Source: CAYPTB01 sp964413535 (lineage in GTDB: Bacteria > Planctomycetota > UBA1135 > GCA-002686595). From it: 64,000 bases of DNA. The notes below the pieces were generated by a model. It did no database searches. It had not been told where the DNA came from and saw nothing but the letters and a program-made list of their open reading frames with translations. Position 1 is the stretch's first letter. The number at the start of each line of letters is the position of its first letter. This document shows positions 35,807 through 44,577 of the stretch, in pieces. The translations under genes and the position numbers were made by a program. The stretch spans positions 145,175 through 209,174 of the forward strand of contig CAYPTB010000027.1 in NCBI GenBank assembly GCA_964413535.1, written 5' to 3'.

Positions 35807-36787
35807 CTATCCCTCTTGAAGTCGCACAACGTACTTCGTCATCGTAACCGCGTCTCGATGTACTCGCTCTTGGTAGCCGGAGCGATGAGCTTGTCTTCCA
35901 AACTCGTGCATGCGGTTCTCAATCAGGGCGACGTCTGCATAGGGCAGCGCCCCGAACATCGTCAAGTCCACGAAGTCCCCCGCCTTGGGTTCGGATGTCG
36001 CCTTGGCGTAGTTCCAGTAGGCGTCGAGCTTGAGTTGAATCGCTGGACAAGCGTCTAGATCGATCTGCCTCAGAATCTCGTCAGGGTCGAGGCTCGGGGC
36101 CATACGCCTGATTACGGTGTCGAGACCTAACGCGGACTTCAACCAGAACCTGCGGTATGCATCAGGCACGTGCCCCTTCGCTCCGTGCTCCCGTTGCGTC
36201 TTCCTCGTCTGAGCGAGCGAGTGACGCTCACCGTCTAGTGCCACCCGCCAGAGATCATTCCCTGCTTTGATGTATGCTGCCAGCGTTCGCACAAAGGCGA
36301 CAACCGTGGGGCGCTGGCCTCGTCGCGCGAAGTGACCGATCGTCGTGGCGTTTTCGTCTCTGTGCGGCCAAAACTCGTTGAACCACTCGGCCAAGTCTCC
36401 GTCGGAGGCGAAGTCTTGAACGATCTGGAAACCTGGGAAGCCCAAGTAGGGCTCAATGCGCTGTGCCTCCCCAAGGGCCTCAAGGATGAAGACTACTAAG
36501 TCCGGCGGAACCTGCTTGACGGTGATGCCGGAGTCCAGCACGGCGGCGATCTGCCGCGCACCGTCCGCGGACTGCTGCCGGATCCACTCGTAGCTCATTG
36601 GTTCGTAGAACAACGGGACGCACCTGCCGACCTTGAGCCACTCGTCCAGGATCCGGTATGCGGCGACTCGCCTCTCGTCCTGACCGCCTCGTAGTTCCCG
36701 CCCAGCGCGCAAATGGGCAATGTTGACGAGGTGATTGGTGTCCAGGAACGTGCGAAGTGGCTTGATGATGGGTCCGAGATTTGTCAT
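35807..36787 (-). CDS. PIN-like domain protein of unknown function
   Basis: The product has 326 residues. FLDTNHLVNIAHL near the N-terminus (D16) looks like the first acidic strand of a PIN nuclease, and LPYADVALIENRM near residue 281, after DFVDL, resembles the last conserved acidic block of that fold. Between them is a long helical region (about 30-260) larger than in toxin PIN proteins, so this is not a classical VapC. It may be an RNA nuclease. No antitoxin-like small gene is adjacent. The gene is much lower in GC than the window average and sits just downstream of tRNA-Glu on the same strand, both signs of acquisition by transfer. The function is inferred with caution. Confidence 0.55.
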   Translation of the reverse strand: MTNLGPIIKPLRTFLDTNHLVNIAHLRAGRELRGGQDERRVAAYRILDEWLKVGRCVPLFYEPMSYEWIRQQSADGARQIAAVLDSGITVKQVPPDLVVFILEALGEAQRIEPYLGFPGFQIVQDFASDGDLAEWFNEFWPHRDENATTIGHFARRGQRPTVVAFVRTLAAYIKAGNDLWRVALDGERHSLAQTRKTQREHGAKGHVPDAYRRFWLKSALGLDTVIRRMAPSLDPDEILRQIDLDACPAIQLKLDAYWNYAKATSEPKAGDFVDLTMFGALPYADVALIENRMHEFGRQAHRSGYQERVHRDAVTMTKYVVRLQEG

Positions 36788-36981
36788 TGGCGCCCGCGAG
36801 TCTTGCCTTTGCGAGTCAAGGAAGAGAGGACCGTTCCCGCTGCCGCGACATGCACCTGCGGAAAGGAGTCTCCAACCGTCCGGCTGCCCGAATCTCACGA
36901 ACCATGAGAGCGAGCGGGCGCGCCGTAGCCCCCCCGCTCTGCTTCGCCCAACACATGCCGGCGCGGCGAGAAGGCAGAGAG

Positions 36982-37059
<78 letters not shown>

Positions 37060-37121
37060 ACCGGTGGACGGCGTTCGGCGGAAGGACGCTGCGCGGGGTC
37101 CGGCGCCGGTGGAGGCCGAGG

Positions 37122-37150
37122 AAGCTACGGTCGCCGCCGAGCGGTGTCAA
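37122..37150 (-). promoter_or_regulatory. candidate sigma70 promoter of tRNA-Glu
   Basis: On the minus strand TTGACA (37145-37150) and TAGCTT (37122-37127) are separated by 17 bases. The -35 box is perfect and the -10 box weak. Transcription would begin about 55 bases before the tRNA. Confidence 0.55.
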
Positions 37151-37250
37151 CGCTCGCGCGCGGGAGAGCGAGCGATCGGAACGGCCGCGATGTCGCCGGT
37201 CCCCATGGAGTTCGCGCCCACGCGCTAGTGCGTCGACGGGGGCGTCAGCC

Positions 37251-38672
37251 TCATCCCGCGCTCCAACCGGCGGCCTCGAGGCGGCGGCACACGTGCAGGT
37301 ACTCGCGCTCGAGGCCGTCGACGAGGTCGCCCGCACCGCGCGCTTCCACGGGGAGCACGTCCCAGGTGTAGGTCTCGATCTCGAGGTGCAGCTCTTCGGT
37401 CCCCCAGCGCGCGGGGTCGGCGAGCAAGCGCGCGAGCGCGACGTCGGCCCAGGCGCGCGTCGTCGCCAAGCCGCCCGAATGGACGCGATCGATCTCGCCG
37501 CCGAGGTCGACCGGCACGTGGAAGTGACAGCGCCACTCCGCGCAGCCGGTCCAGGCGGGATCGCCGCGGGCGAGCGCGCGCGCGACCTCGCCGAGGTCGC
37601 CTGCGCGCACGAGCTCGCCGTCGCGCACGCCCGTGACCTGGTGCAGGTAGCACGGCTCGTCGAGCGCGAGCAGGCTCGCGCGGCCGAGGGCGTCGCCGTC
37701 GGGATCGGGAAGCGCGAGGGCGCTCGAGAACTGGAGCTTCCCGAGCGGCGTGCCCGAGCGCGTCGCGTTCGCGAGCGCCGCCCGAGTGTCCTCGAACTCG
37801 ACCGCGGCGTGGCACGCGTCGAGGCACACGCCGAGGTGGCGGCGCAGGGTGCGTTCCGGATCGAGGGCGCCCTCGCGCGCGAGGAGCGGCGCTCCGCGTT
37901 CGCGCACGAGCGCGAGGAAGTCGGCGAGCTCGGACGTGTCGTTCGCGCTCGCGCGCGGCTCGGCCTCGAGCGACAGCACGATCGGAACGGATCCGCGCTC
38001 CTCGAGCTCGGCGAGGTAACCGCAGGCGCGCGCGAGGTTGTCGGCGCAGCGCTCGCGATCGGCCGGACTCGTCGGGCGCGAGGCGTGCAGGCCGGGGTGC
38101 GTGCTGATCGAGACGTGGCGTTCGCGCCCGCGCACGAGCGCGGCCGCCACGTCGGCCACGTCGCGCGTGAACGCGAGGCGCGCGTCGTCGAGCCAGGTGG
38201 GCTCGAACACGCGCTCCTTCAGTCCCGGCCGTGCGAAGCCTTGCGCGGGAAACGCGTTGAACGTGAAGGGATCGAGGTCGTGGTCGCCGAGGAAGTCGGC
38301 CAGGCGCCGGAAGTCTCCGGCGCGCGAACCTAGGGCTCTGCCTTCGCGGGCATCGCGCGCGAGCTCGCGTCCGGTGCCATCGCGCGCGAGCTCGCGTCCG
38401 GTGCCATCGCGCGCAAGGTCGCGTCCGGTGCCATCGCGCGCAAGGTCGCGTCCGGTGCCATCGCGCGCAAGGTCGCGCGCGAGCGTCTCCGCCAAACGCG
38501 ACGGGAGGTACAGGCCGACGCCGAAGGGGCCGGTGGGTTGCAAGCGCTCCTTCAGCGGCAACGTCACCGCCTGCAGTCGCTCGAGCACTCCGTCGACGGT
38601 GTCGGCGGGATGCAGGTTCATGCAGTACCCGAGCCGCAGCCGGCGGCCGGACGGCGGATGGAGCCAACGCAT
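37251..38672 (-). CDS. eboE: EboE-like TIM-barrel protein with an in-frame 27-bp minisatellite
   Basis: The product is 473 residues and resembles EboE ('metabolite traffic protein'). Shared features are the opening LRLGYCMNLHPADTVDGVLERL, PFGVGLYLPSRLAETLA, FTFNAFPAQGF followed by FEPTWLD, STHPGLHASR, VLSLEAEPRAS and VCLDACHAAVEFED, a metal-site pattern of the xylose-isomerase-like barrel. EboE belongs to the ebo cluster, which in cyanobacteria and algae takes part in moving isoprenoid or aromatic precursors to the periplasm. No other ebo gene (eboA-D, F) is visible here. Between residues about 65 and 110 lie four copies of R-D-G-T-G-R-[DE]-L-A, inserted between two conserved segments. The ATG is at 38672, 21 bases after the Trm112-like gene. 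Confidence 0.68.
   Translation of the reverse strand: MRWLHPPSGRRLRLGYCMNLHPADTVDGVLERLQAVTLPLKERLQPTGPFGVGLYLPSRLAETLARDLARDGTGRDLARDGTGRDLARDGTGRELARDGTGRELARDAREGRALGSRAGDFRRLADFLGDHDLDPFTFNAFPAQGFARPGLKERVFEPTWLDDARLAFTRDVADVAAALVRGRERHVSISTHPGLHASRPTSPADRERCADNLARACGYLAELEERGSVPIVLSLEAEPRASANDTSELADFLALVRERGAPLLAREGALDPERTLRRHLGVCLDACHAAVEFEDTRAALANATRSGTPLGKLQFSSALALPDPDGDALGRASLLALDEPCYLHQVTGVRDGELVRAGDLGEVARALARGDPAWTGCAEWRCHFHVPVDLGGEIDRVHSGGLATTRAWADVALARLLADPARWGTEELHLEIETYTWDVLPVEARGAGDLVDGLEREYLHVCRRLEAAGWSAG
38351..38477 (-). repeat. 27-bp tandem repeat inside the EboE-like gene
   Basis: Full units start at 38374, 38401 and 38428, with partial copies before (from 38351) and after (38455-38477). 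The period is 27 bases, so the frame is kept and nine residues are added per unit. Units differ by an AAGG/GAGC change that gives Asp or Glu. Confidence 0.9.
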
Positions 38673-38693
38673 GGCGGCCCGCGCTCCCCTCGC

Positions 38694-38951
38694 TCAGCGG
38701 GCGGCGGAGAGCGGGATGCCCTCGTCGATCAGGAGGATCGGGATCTGGTCGCGGATCGGGTACAGGATCGCTTCGTCCGCGCGCACGAGCCCGCCGTCGA
38801 TCGGCTCCGAGACCGCGCTCCCGCCCACGTTCACGACGCCGCCCTGGGCGATCTTCGCGTTCAGGGCGACGACCAGCGCTTCCTCCGCCTCGCGCAGCGT
38901 CTGATAAGTCTCGGGGCAGGCCAGGATCTGAAGCAGGTCCTTGTCGATCAC
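38694..38951 (-). CDS. Trm112-like small protein
   Basis: An 85-residue protein from a GTG at 38951, supported by GGAAGGA upstream. It opens VIDKDLLQILACPETYQTLR, the standard beginning of the Trm112/UPF0434 family, and ends with AILYPIRDQIPILLIDEGIPL, its conserved C-terminal signature. Trm112 proteins activate class I methyltransferases. The usual second Cys of the zinc site (CPxCK) is absent here (CPETY). Its partner is unknown. It is probably cotranscribed with the EboE-like gene that follows. Confidence 0.8.
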   Translation of the reverse strand: MIDKDLLQILACPETYQTLREAEEALVVALNAKIAQGGVVNVGGSAVSEPIDGGLVRADEAILYPIRDQIPILLIDEGIPLSAAR

Positions 38952-39077
38952 GTGCGTTCCTTCCGCGGCTTCGGGTTCCCTGATCCGCAGGGAGAGCATA
39001 GCTCCGAGCGCGCGGGTTGGAGAGCTCCGCGGGCGCGCGGCGTTCCGGCAGGCGCGCGTGCCGCGTATCCTCGCCGC

Positions 39078-40163
39078 GTGCACGCCGCCGTCTTCTGGTT
39101 CCTCGGACTCGCGCCGTGCTCGCCGCAGGACGGACCGGCGGCGCTCGACCCGGGCGCTCGGCTCGCGATCACGCTGCCCGCCGACCCGCTCGTTCCCGCG
39201 ACTCGGGTCGCGCGCGCGGCGGCCGACGTCCCTCCCTTCCGCGGTCCTCTGTGCGATCCGCCCTGGCCCGAGTCCTTCGCTTCCCCCCGCTGGAGCGAGC
39301 GCGAGCCGTGGCTCGCGTGGGCGGCGCTCGTCGGCGCGGAAGCCCGGGCCAGCATGCCCGATCCGCGCCGCCGCGCGTCGCTCGCGGTGCTCGCCGCGCG
39401 TCAGGGTCGACACGTCGACGCGTGGCGCCACTTCGCGGCCTGCGCGGCGGATCCGGCGATCGTCGCCGCGCTCCTGCCGCGCCTGTTCCCGGGAGTCCCC
39501 GACGAGGTCGATCCCTTCGCTGCGCTGCCGGAAGGAACGCTGCTCCGTCCGGTGCTGCCGCCGAGCGCGCCCGATCGCGCGCGCGACGCGGAGCGCGGTC
39601 TGCTGGTTCCCGGTCGTATGAGCGCCTCCGGTTTGCGTGTCGGGGACGCCGTGTGCGACGTCGCGCTCGAGCTGGTGAGCGACGGCGTCGAGCTCGAGTT
39701 CGCGCACGTCGCGGGCGGGCCGGCTCGGATCGACTTCCTGCTGCCGGAGCCGGCGGCCTACGCCATCCGCCTCGATTACCTGGATTGGGAGCGGCGCGAG
39801 GTCGCGGGCGTCCCGTTCGAGGTGACGCTCGCTCCCGGTGCGGAGCCGCTCGCCGCGTGGGGTCGCTTCGCCCCGCGGCGCGCGTTCACGCCCGGGACCG
39901 TCGAAACGCTGGTCCTCGAGCACCTGCGCGCGCGCGGCATCGCGGTCGCGGCCGCACCCGCGCGCAGGGGAACGGCCGAGGGCCTCGCGGCGGCTCTGCA
40001 CGCCCTCTTCGCGGTCGAGACGCGCGTCGACGCCCTCGCCGCCGAGCGCGACGCCTCCCCCGCTCTCGCGCCGGTCGTCCTGCGCTTGTCCGACGACGAC
40101 GGGGCGCTGCACGCCCTCTGCACGTGGGTGAGTTGGAGCGAGCGCATCCTACTCCCGGAATAG
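39078..40163 (+). CDS. protein of unknown function, possibly exported
   Basis: A 361-residue protein from the GTG at 39078, with a short hydrophobic N-terminus (HAAVFWFLGLAPCSPQDG) that may be a signal or lipobox. The body is Ala/Arg-rich with mixed helix and strand segments (LEFAHVAGGPARIDFLLPEPAAYAIRLDYLDW). No family is recognised. TATCCT (39066-39071) lies six bases before the GTG, which would fit leaderless translation. The gene is divergent from the Trm112-like gene. Confidence 0.6.
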   Translation: MHAAVFWFLGLAPCSPQDGPAALDPGARLAITLPADPLVPATRVARAAADVPPFRGPLCDPPWPESFASPRWSEREPWLAWAALVGAEARASMPDPRRRASLAVLAARQGRHVDAWRHFAACAADPAIVAALLPRLFPGVPDEVDPFAALPEGTLLRPVLPPSAPDRARDAERGLLVPGRMSASGLRVGDAVCDVALELVSDGVELEFAHVAGGPARIDFLLPEPAAYAIRLDYLDWERREVAGVPFEVTLAPGAEPLAAWGRFAPRRAFTPGTVETLVLEHLRARGIAVAAAPARRGTAEGLAAALHALFAVETRVDALAAERDASPALAPVVLRLSDDDGALHALCTWVSWSERILLPE

Positions 40164-40338
40164 AGGCGTGCCCTCGCGCGGCGGGCGCGTCGCTGCCGAA
40201 CGTGAGGCTCGCGCGTGCAACGCCGAGGGGTCGCCTGGCCGACCGACGTCCCGCGGATGCGGCGCGCTCGGAAGCGGCGTGGCCGGCTCGGGGCGGCGAG
40301 GATAGGCTCTCGCGTCGAGCCGGGATCGTCGGAGCAAG

Positions 40339-41676
40339 ATGGACACAGAGGGCAATCCGTATCGGCGACAGCGTGAGCTCTTGCTCGCGCTGCTCGAGAA
40401 GGAGGGCGCCGCCGCCCTCTTCGCCACGGGCTCGCCCAGGATCCGCAACCACGACACCGCCTACCGCTTCCGGCCGGACAGCGACTTCTGGTACCTCTCG
40501 GGCTTCGCCGAGCCCGACGCGGTGCTCGTGCTCGTGCCCGGTCGCGCGCAGCGCGCGGTGCTCTTCCTCCAGGAGCGAAACCGCGACGAAGAGGTGTGGA
40601 CCGGCCGGCGGCTCGGCACGGAGGCCGCGGTCGAGGTGCTGGGCGTCGATGCCGCCCATCCCATCGGGGAGCTGTGGACGCGGCTCCCGGAGCTCTTCAA
40701 GGGCTTCGCGCGCATCGTGTACCGCACGGGCGCGGACGAGTCGCGCGACCGCAAGCTGCTGGAGCTCGGAGCGACATTGCGGGCCAAGGTGCGCGGCGGC
40801 ATCGTCCCGCCCTCCGAGTGGATCGATCCGTCGCGCTTCGTGCACGAGATGCGGCTCTTCAAGACGCCGCGCGAGGTCGAGCTCATGCGTCGCGCGGCGC
40901 AGGTCTCCGCGGAGGCCCACACGAGCGTGATGCGCGCGGCGGGACCCGGCGTGAACGAGGCCGAGCTGGACGGATTGCTCGAGTACACGTTCCGCCGGCG
41001 CGGATGCACCGGCGCGGCCTACACGAACATCGTCGCCGGCGGCGCCAACGCCTGCATCCTGCACTACGTGACGAACGACCAGGACCTCGCGGACGGCGAC
41101 CTGGTCCTCGTCGACGCGGGTGCGGAGTGGAGCTACTACGCCTCCGACGTCACGCGCACCTTCCCGGTGAACAAGAGCTTCGGCGCCGAGCAACGCGCGG
41201 TGTACGACCTGGTGCTGCGCGCTCAGAAGGCGGCGATCGCGCACACGGTCGCGGGCCACACCTTCGCTTCGGTCCACGAGACGGCGCTGCGGGTGCTCGT
41301 CGAAGGCATGCTCGAGCTCGGCTGGATCGAGGGGACGGTGGAGCGCGTCATCGAGGAGGGCTCGTACCGGCGGTTCTTCATGCACCGCACGGGTCACTGG
41401 CTCGGCTTGGACGTGCACGACTGCGGCGCGTACTTCGTCGACGGACGCTCGCGCGTTCTCGAGCCGGGCATGGTGACGACGGTGGAGCCGGGGCTCTACG
41501 TCGCGCCGGACGACGAAACGGTCGAACGGCGTTGGCGCGGCATCGGCGTGCGCATCGAGGACGACGTGCTCGTGACGGAGTCGGGTCACGACGTGCTCAC
41601 GAGCGCCATCCCCAAGGAAGTCGACGACGTCGAGGCGGCGTGTCGCGGCGAAGCCCTGGCCGCGGTCGGGCCCTGA
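40339..41676 (+). CDS. pepP: Xaa-Pro aminopeptidase (aminopeptidase P)
   Basis: A 445-residue M24 metallopeptidase. The N-terminal AMP_N domain (FRPDSDFWYLSGFAEPDAVLVL) is followed by the pita-bread catalytic domain, with the five metal ligands D259 (LVDAGAEW), D270 (SDVTRTF), H353 (TGHWLGLDVHDCG), E383 (TVEPGLY) and E407 (GVRIEDDV). It removes N-terminal residues that precede proline. The length and order match PepP rather than the shorter PepQ. A membrane protein gene follows after 22 bases. Confidence 0.93.
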   Translation: MDTEGNPYRRQRELLLALLEKEGAAALFATGSPRIRNHDTAYRFRPDSDFWYLSGFAEPDAVLVLVPGRAQRAVLFLQERNRDEEVWTGRRLGTEAAVEVLGVDAAHPIGELWTRLPELFKGFARIVYRTGADESRDRKLLELGATLRAKVRGGIVPPSEWIDPSRFVHEMRLFKTPREVELMRRAAQVSAEAHTSVMRAAGPGVNEAELDGLLEYTFRRRGCTGAAYTNIVAGGANACILHYVTNDQDLADGDLVLVDAGAEWSYYASDVTRTFPVNKSFGAEQRAVYDLVLRAQKAAIAHTVAGHTFASVHETALRVLVEGMLELGWIEGTVERVIEEGSYRRFFMHRTGHWLGLDVHDCGAYFVDGRSRVLEPGMVTTVEPGLYVAPDDETVERRWRGIGVRIEDDVLVTESGHDVLTSAIPKEVDDVEAACRGEALAAVGP

Positions 41677-41698
41677 CGGGTAGGCGGCTCGAATCCGC

Positions 41699-42673
41699 AT
41701 GGCGAGCCTGTTCGGGAACCCCAACGAGCGCTGGCCGCTCTCGCGCGCAGTCGACGCGCTGGTCGCCTCGGCGCGGCGTGCGGGCTTTCCCGGGCTGCTG
41801 TGGAGCGTGGGGCTCGTCTACCCGAGCCTCGGGCTCGGCCTGGGAGTCGTCCGCGACATCCTCGAGATCGTCGGCGCGACGACCGAGGTGAGCTTCGAGC
41901 TCTTGCGCGACTGGGGGATCGAGCGCTTCCTCACGCGTCCCGATCCGCTGCCCGGTCCGGGGACGCTCCTGTCGCTCGGCGACTCGGGGGAGATCGGCGA
42001 GAGCGCGCTCAAGCTCGTGCTCCTGGTCCCCATCGCGCGGCTCGTCGTCGGGCTCGCGCGGTTGACGGACCTCGAGACCTGGCGCAGGGCCTCGAGCGGA
42101 CGGCGGCCTCCGAAGCTGCGCGCGGCGTGGCGCGGGGGAAAGGGTTTGGGAGCGTCGGCCTTCGGCTTGATCCTCACGTTCCCGCTGCTCTTCTTCGGAG
42201 CCGTCCTGTTCCTGCTCGGTCCGGTGGTCCTGTTGCTCAATCTGCTGGACGTACCGCGCTACCTGTCTTCGGTGCTCGCGCTCGTGCTGATGCCCGTCGG
42301 CGCCGTCGTCCTCGGCTACGGCATCCTCCTCCAGGTGCTCGTCCAGCTCGCGCTGCACTCGCTCGCGCGCAACGGGCGCGGATCGGCGTCGGCCTTGACG
42401 CACGCCTGGCGACTGGTGCGCAACAGCCCGTGGAGCGCCGTTCGCGCCACCGTCGTGGACCTCGCGCTGCAGTGCACGATCCTCGTCGTCGCGGTCGTGC
42501 TCGAGCAGCTCTTCGAGACCTTCGGCGTCGCGGTCGCCTGGCTCCTGTGGTGCTTCGTCGGCGTCACCCGCGCGGGCTATTGGGCGCGGACGTACGACGC
42601 GCTCGGCGGGCTCTCGACGCTCGAATCGGAGGCGCGCGTCACCACGGGCCTCCAGCGACCGAGCGCCGGCTGA
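41699..42673 (+). CDS. multi-pass membrane protein of unknown function
   Basis: The product has 324 residues with about five hydrophobic segments. These include LLWSVGLVYPSLGLGLGVV, SAFGLILTFPLLFFGAVLFLLGPVVLLLNLL, VLALVLMPVGAVVLGYGILLQVLVQLAL, a segment around ATVVDLALQCTILVVAVVLEQLF, and VAWLLWCFVGVTRAGYW. The C-terminal LTHAWRLVRNSPWSAVRATVVD resembles the glycerophosphoryl-diester/DUF-type membrane domains often annotated only as 'hypothetical'. It probably shares a transcript with pepP. Function unknown. Confidence 0.7.
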   Translation: MASLFGNPNERWPLSRAVDALVASARRAGFPGLLWSVGLVYPSLGLGLGVVRDILEIVGATTEVSFELLRDWGIERFLTRPDPLPGPGTLLSLGDSGEIGESALKLVLLVPIARLVVGLARLTDLETWRRASSGRRPPKLRAAWRGGKGLGASAFGLILTFPLLFFGAVLFLLGPVVLLLNLLDVPRYLSSVLALVLMPVGAVVLGYGILLQVLVQLALHSLARNGRGSASALTHAWRLVRNSPWSAVRATVVDLALQCTILVVAVVLEQLFETFGVAVAWLLWCFVGVTRAGYWARTYDALGGLSTLESEARVTTGLQRPSAG

Positions 42674-42725
42674 GCGGCGCGGACAGCCAGCACGCCCGGA
42701 TTCCCGACGGTGGCGGTGTGCGGGG

Positions 42726-42798
<73 letters not shown>

Positions 42799-42835
42799 GA
42801 ACTCGCGCGCACCTGTCGGCCGCGCGAGGCGAAAG

Positions 42836-42864
42836 AGTCTAGGCTCCGTCGTCGCGGATGCCAA
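42836..42864 (-). promoter_or_regulatory. candidate sigma70 promoter of tRNA-Lys(CUU)
   Basis: On the minus strand TTGGCA (42859-42864) and TAGACT (42836-42841) are 17 bases apart. The predicted start is about 30 bases before the tRNA. The -35 box is 5/6. Confidence 0.6.
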
Positions 42865-42903
42865 CGGGCTCTGCGGACGTGCGTGCGCTCTGCGACCGCG
42901 GGG

Positions 42904-42976
42904 TGAGCGCACCAGGACTCGAACCTGGGACCCGCTGGTTAAAAGCCAGCTGCTCTACCGACTGAGCTATGCGCCC
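42904..42976 (-). tRNA. tRNA-Lys (UUU)
   Basis: The minus-strand cloverleaf closely resembles the neighbouring tRNA-Lys. The anticodon loop CTTTTAA gives TTT, and the T arm is CCAGG-TTCGAGT-CCTGG. CCA is not encoded. Together the two genes read both lysine codons. Confidence 0.96.
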
Positions 42977-42987
42977 GCGGGCGGGCG

Positions 42988-43017
42988 AGGATAGCCGGGC
43001 CGCGCCCGGATGGACAA
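42988..43017 (-). promoter_or_regulatory. candidate promoter of tRNA-Lys(UUU)
   Basis: On the minus strand TTGTCC (43012-43017) and TATCCT (42988-42993) are separated by 18 bases and lie directly upstream of the tRNA. The match is moderate. Confidence 0.4.
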
Positions 43018-43145
43018 GGATCGTCTGCGCCGCGGACGCGCCGCGCGCGGCTCCCTCCGTAGTTGCCGATCGTGAAGGCGAGCGCGCCGTGGAGGGGCGA
43101 CTGCCCGCCGCTGGAGGCAAGACGGGTCGGCGGCGGAGGAGAGCG

Positions 43146-43161
43146 CGCCCGACGTCGGGCG
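43146..43161. repeat. 16-bp perfect palindrome
   Basis: CGCCCGACGTCGGGCG reads the same on both strands. It lies in the gap between tRNA-Lys and frr, about 70 bases after the frr stop. It could be an operator or part of the 3' end structure of the frr transcript. Confidence 0.6.
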
Positions 43162-43200
43162 GCGCGGCCCGACTGCGACCCCGCCCGCGGAGGCTCCTCG

Positions 43201-43229
43201 GGAAACCGGGCAGCTCTCTCCTGCCCCGG
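43201..43229 (-). terminator. intrinsic terminator-like hairpin after frr
   Basis: On the minus strand, just after the frr stop, CCGGGGCAG and CTGCCCGG form an 8-bp stem with one bulged G around a GAGAGAG loop, followed by TTTCCC. The T-run is short, so termination may be partial. Confidence 0.5.
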
Positions 43230-43234
43230 ACGGC

Positions 43235-43795
43235 TCAGGTTCCCTGGATCTCGTCGATCTTCTTCTTCATGACGTCGTCGACCTTGCCCTCGTACTTCTT
43301 CAGCAGGTCCTGGATCTCGCCGTGGAGCTTCTTGTTCTCGTCCTCGGTCAAGGAGCCGTCCTTCAACATCGTGTCGGCGGACTTGTTCTGGTCGCGGCGG
43401 CTGTTGCGCATCGCGACGCGCGTCTCCTCGCAGATCTCCTTGACCTTGGCGACGTACTTGGTGCGCTGCTCGCCGGAGAGCGGCGGTAGGTTCAGCCGCA
43501 GGACCTTGCCGTCGTCCTGCGGCGTGACGCCGAGGTCCGACTTGTGCAGCGCCTTCTGGATCTCCTTCAGCATCGAGCCGTCGAACGGCTTGATCATGAT
43601 CTGACGCGGCTCGGGGACGGACACGGACGCCATCTGGCTGACGGGGGTCGGAGTGCCGTAGTAGTCGACCTTGATGTTGTCGACCAACGCGGACGAAGCG
43701 CGTCCGGTGCGGATGCCGCGCAACTGCTGCTGCAGGTGGACGAGCGCCTTCTCGAGCTTGTCGGTGGTCTGGTCGACGACGGTCTTGTAGCTCAT
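43235..43795 (-). CDS. frr: ribosome recycling factor
   Basis: A 186-residue protein, the normal length of RRF. Signature segments are LEKALVHLQQQLRGIRTGRASSALVDNIKVDYYGTPTPV, SVSVPEPRQIMIKPFD and RLNLPPLSGEQRTKYVAKVKE, with the long three-helix bundle at the C-terminus. It releases ribosomes from mRNA with EF-G after termination. Its ATG overlaps the pyrH stop by four bases (43792-43795), giving the pyrH-frr coupling conserved in many bacteria. Confidence 0.98.
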   Translation of the reverse strand: MSYKTVVDQTTDKLEKALVHLQQQLRGIRTGRASSALVDNIKVDYYGTPTPVSQMASVSVPEPRQIMIKPFDGSMLKEIQKALHKSDLGVTPQDDGKVLRLNLPPLSGEQRTKYVAKVKEICEETRVAMRNSRRDQNKSADTMLKDGSLTEDENKKLHGEIQDLLKKYEGKVDDVMKKKIDEIQGT

Positions 43796-44508
43796 CGATT
43801 GCTCCTGATCGTCGTGCCGAGGTTCTCGCCCCGCACGACGCGTTCGATGTTTCCCTCCACGAACAGATCGAACACCACCACCGGGAGCTGGTGCTCCATG
43901 CACAGCGCGATGGCGGTGCCGTCCATGACCCGCAAACCGTCGCGCAGGACGTCCATGTACGTGACGTCGGTCAGGCGCCGAGCGGTGGGGTCCTCGTTCG
44001 GATCGGCCGTGTACACGCCGTCGACCTTGGTCGCCTTCAAGAGCACTTCGCAACCGAGCTCGGTGGCGCGCAAGGCCGCCGCGGTGTCCGTCGTGAAGTA
44101 CGGATTGCCCGTCCCCGCGGCCAGGATCACCACGCGACCGCGGTCCATGTGCGTCAGGGCGCGGCGGCGCACGAACGGTTCGGCGACCGTGCGCACGTCG
44201 AGCGCCGAGAGCACGCGCGCCTGACCGCCTTGCCGCTCGATCGCGTCCGCCAAGGCGAGGGCGTTGATGAGCGTGCCGAGCATGCCCATGGTGTCGGCGC
44301 TGGCTCGGTTGGCGCCGATCTGGCTGAAGTGCGCCCCGCGCAGGATGTTCCCCCCGCCCACGACGACCGCCGTCTTCACGCCGCTGTTCGCGACGGCGAC
44401 GACCTGACGGGCCACGAGGTTCACGGCGTCGGGATCGATGCCGTGTCCGGTCTCCGGGTTGCCCAGAGCCTCTCCGGAGAGCTTGAGAAGGATGCGCTCG
44501 TAGGCCAT
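43792..44508 (-). CDS. pyrH: uridylate kinase
   Basis: A 238-residue UMP kinase of the amino-acid-kinase fold. Motifs are YERILLKLSGEAL, VAVVVGGGNI-type VVVGGGNILRG, TADTMGMLGTLINALAL (as SADTMGML), GTGNPYFTTDTAAALRA and LLKATKVDGVYTADPN. It phosphorylates UMP to UDP for RNA and nucleotide-sugar synthesis. The ATG at 44508 gives the normal start (MAYERILLKLSGE); an ATG eight codons upstream is unlikely. It stands between tsf and frr in the usual order. Confidence 0.97.
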   Translation of the reverse strand: MAYERILLKLSGEALGNPETGHGIDPDAVNLVARQVVAVANSGVKTAVVVGGGNILRGAHFSQIGANRASADTMGMLGTLINALALADAIERQGGQARVLSALDVRTVAEPFVRRRALTHMDRGRVVILAAGTGNPYFTTDTAAALRATELGCEVLLKATKVDGVYTADPNEDPTARRLTDVTYMDVLRDGLRVMDGTAIALCMEHQLPVVVFDLFVEGNIERVVRGENLGTTIRSNR

Positions 44509-44577
44509 GCGGGCGGACGGGATGGTACCCACTCGTGAGGTCGGCCGCGACGAGCGCGGCGCGGATGGCGGGCGAAA

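Noticed and set aside
35807..36787. VapC-type toxin
   Set aside because: The protein is about twice the usual length and has no small antitoxin gene next to it.
38351..38477. Tandem repeats as a CRISPR array
   Set aside because: The units are directly adjacent without spacers, lie in frame inside a protein gene, and no cas gene is present.
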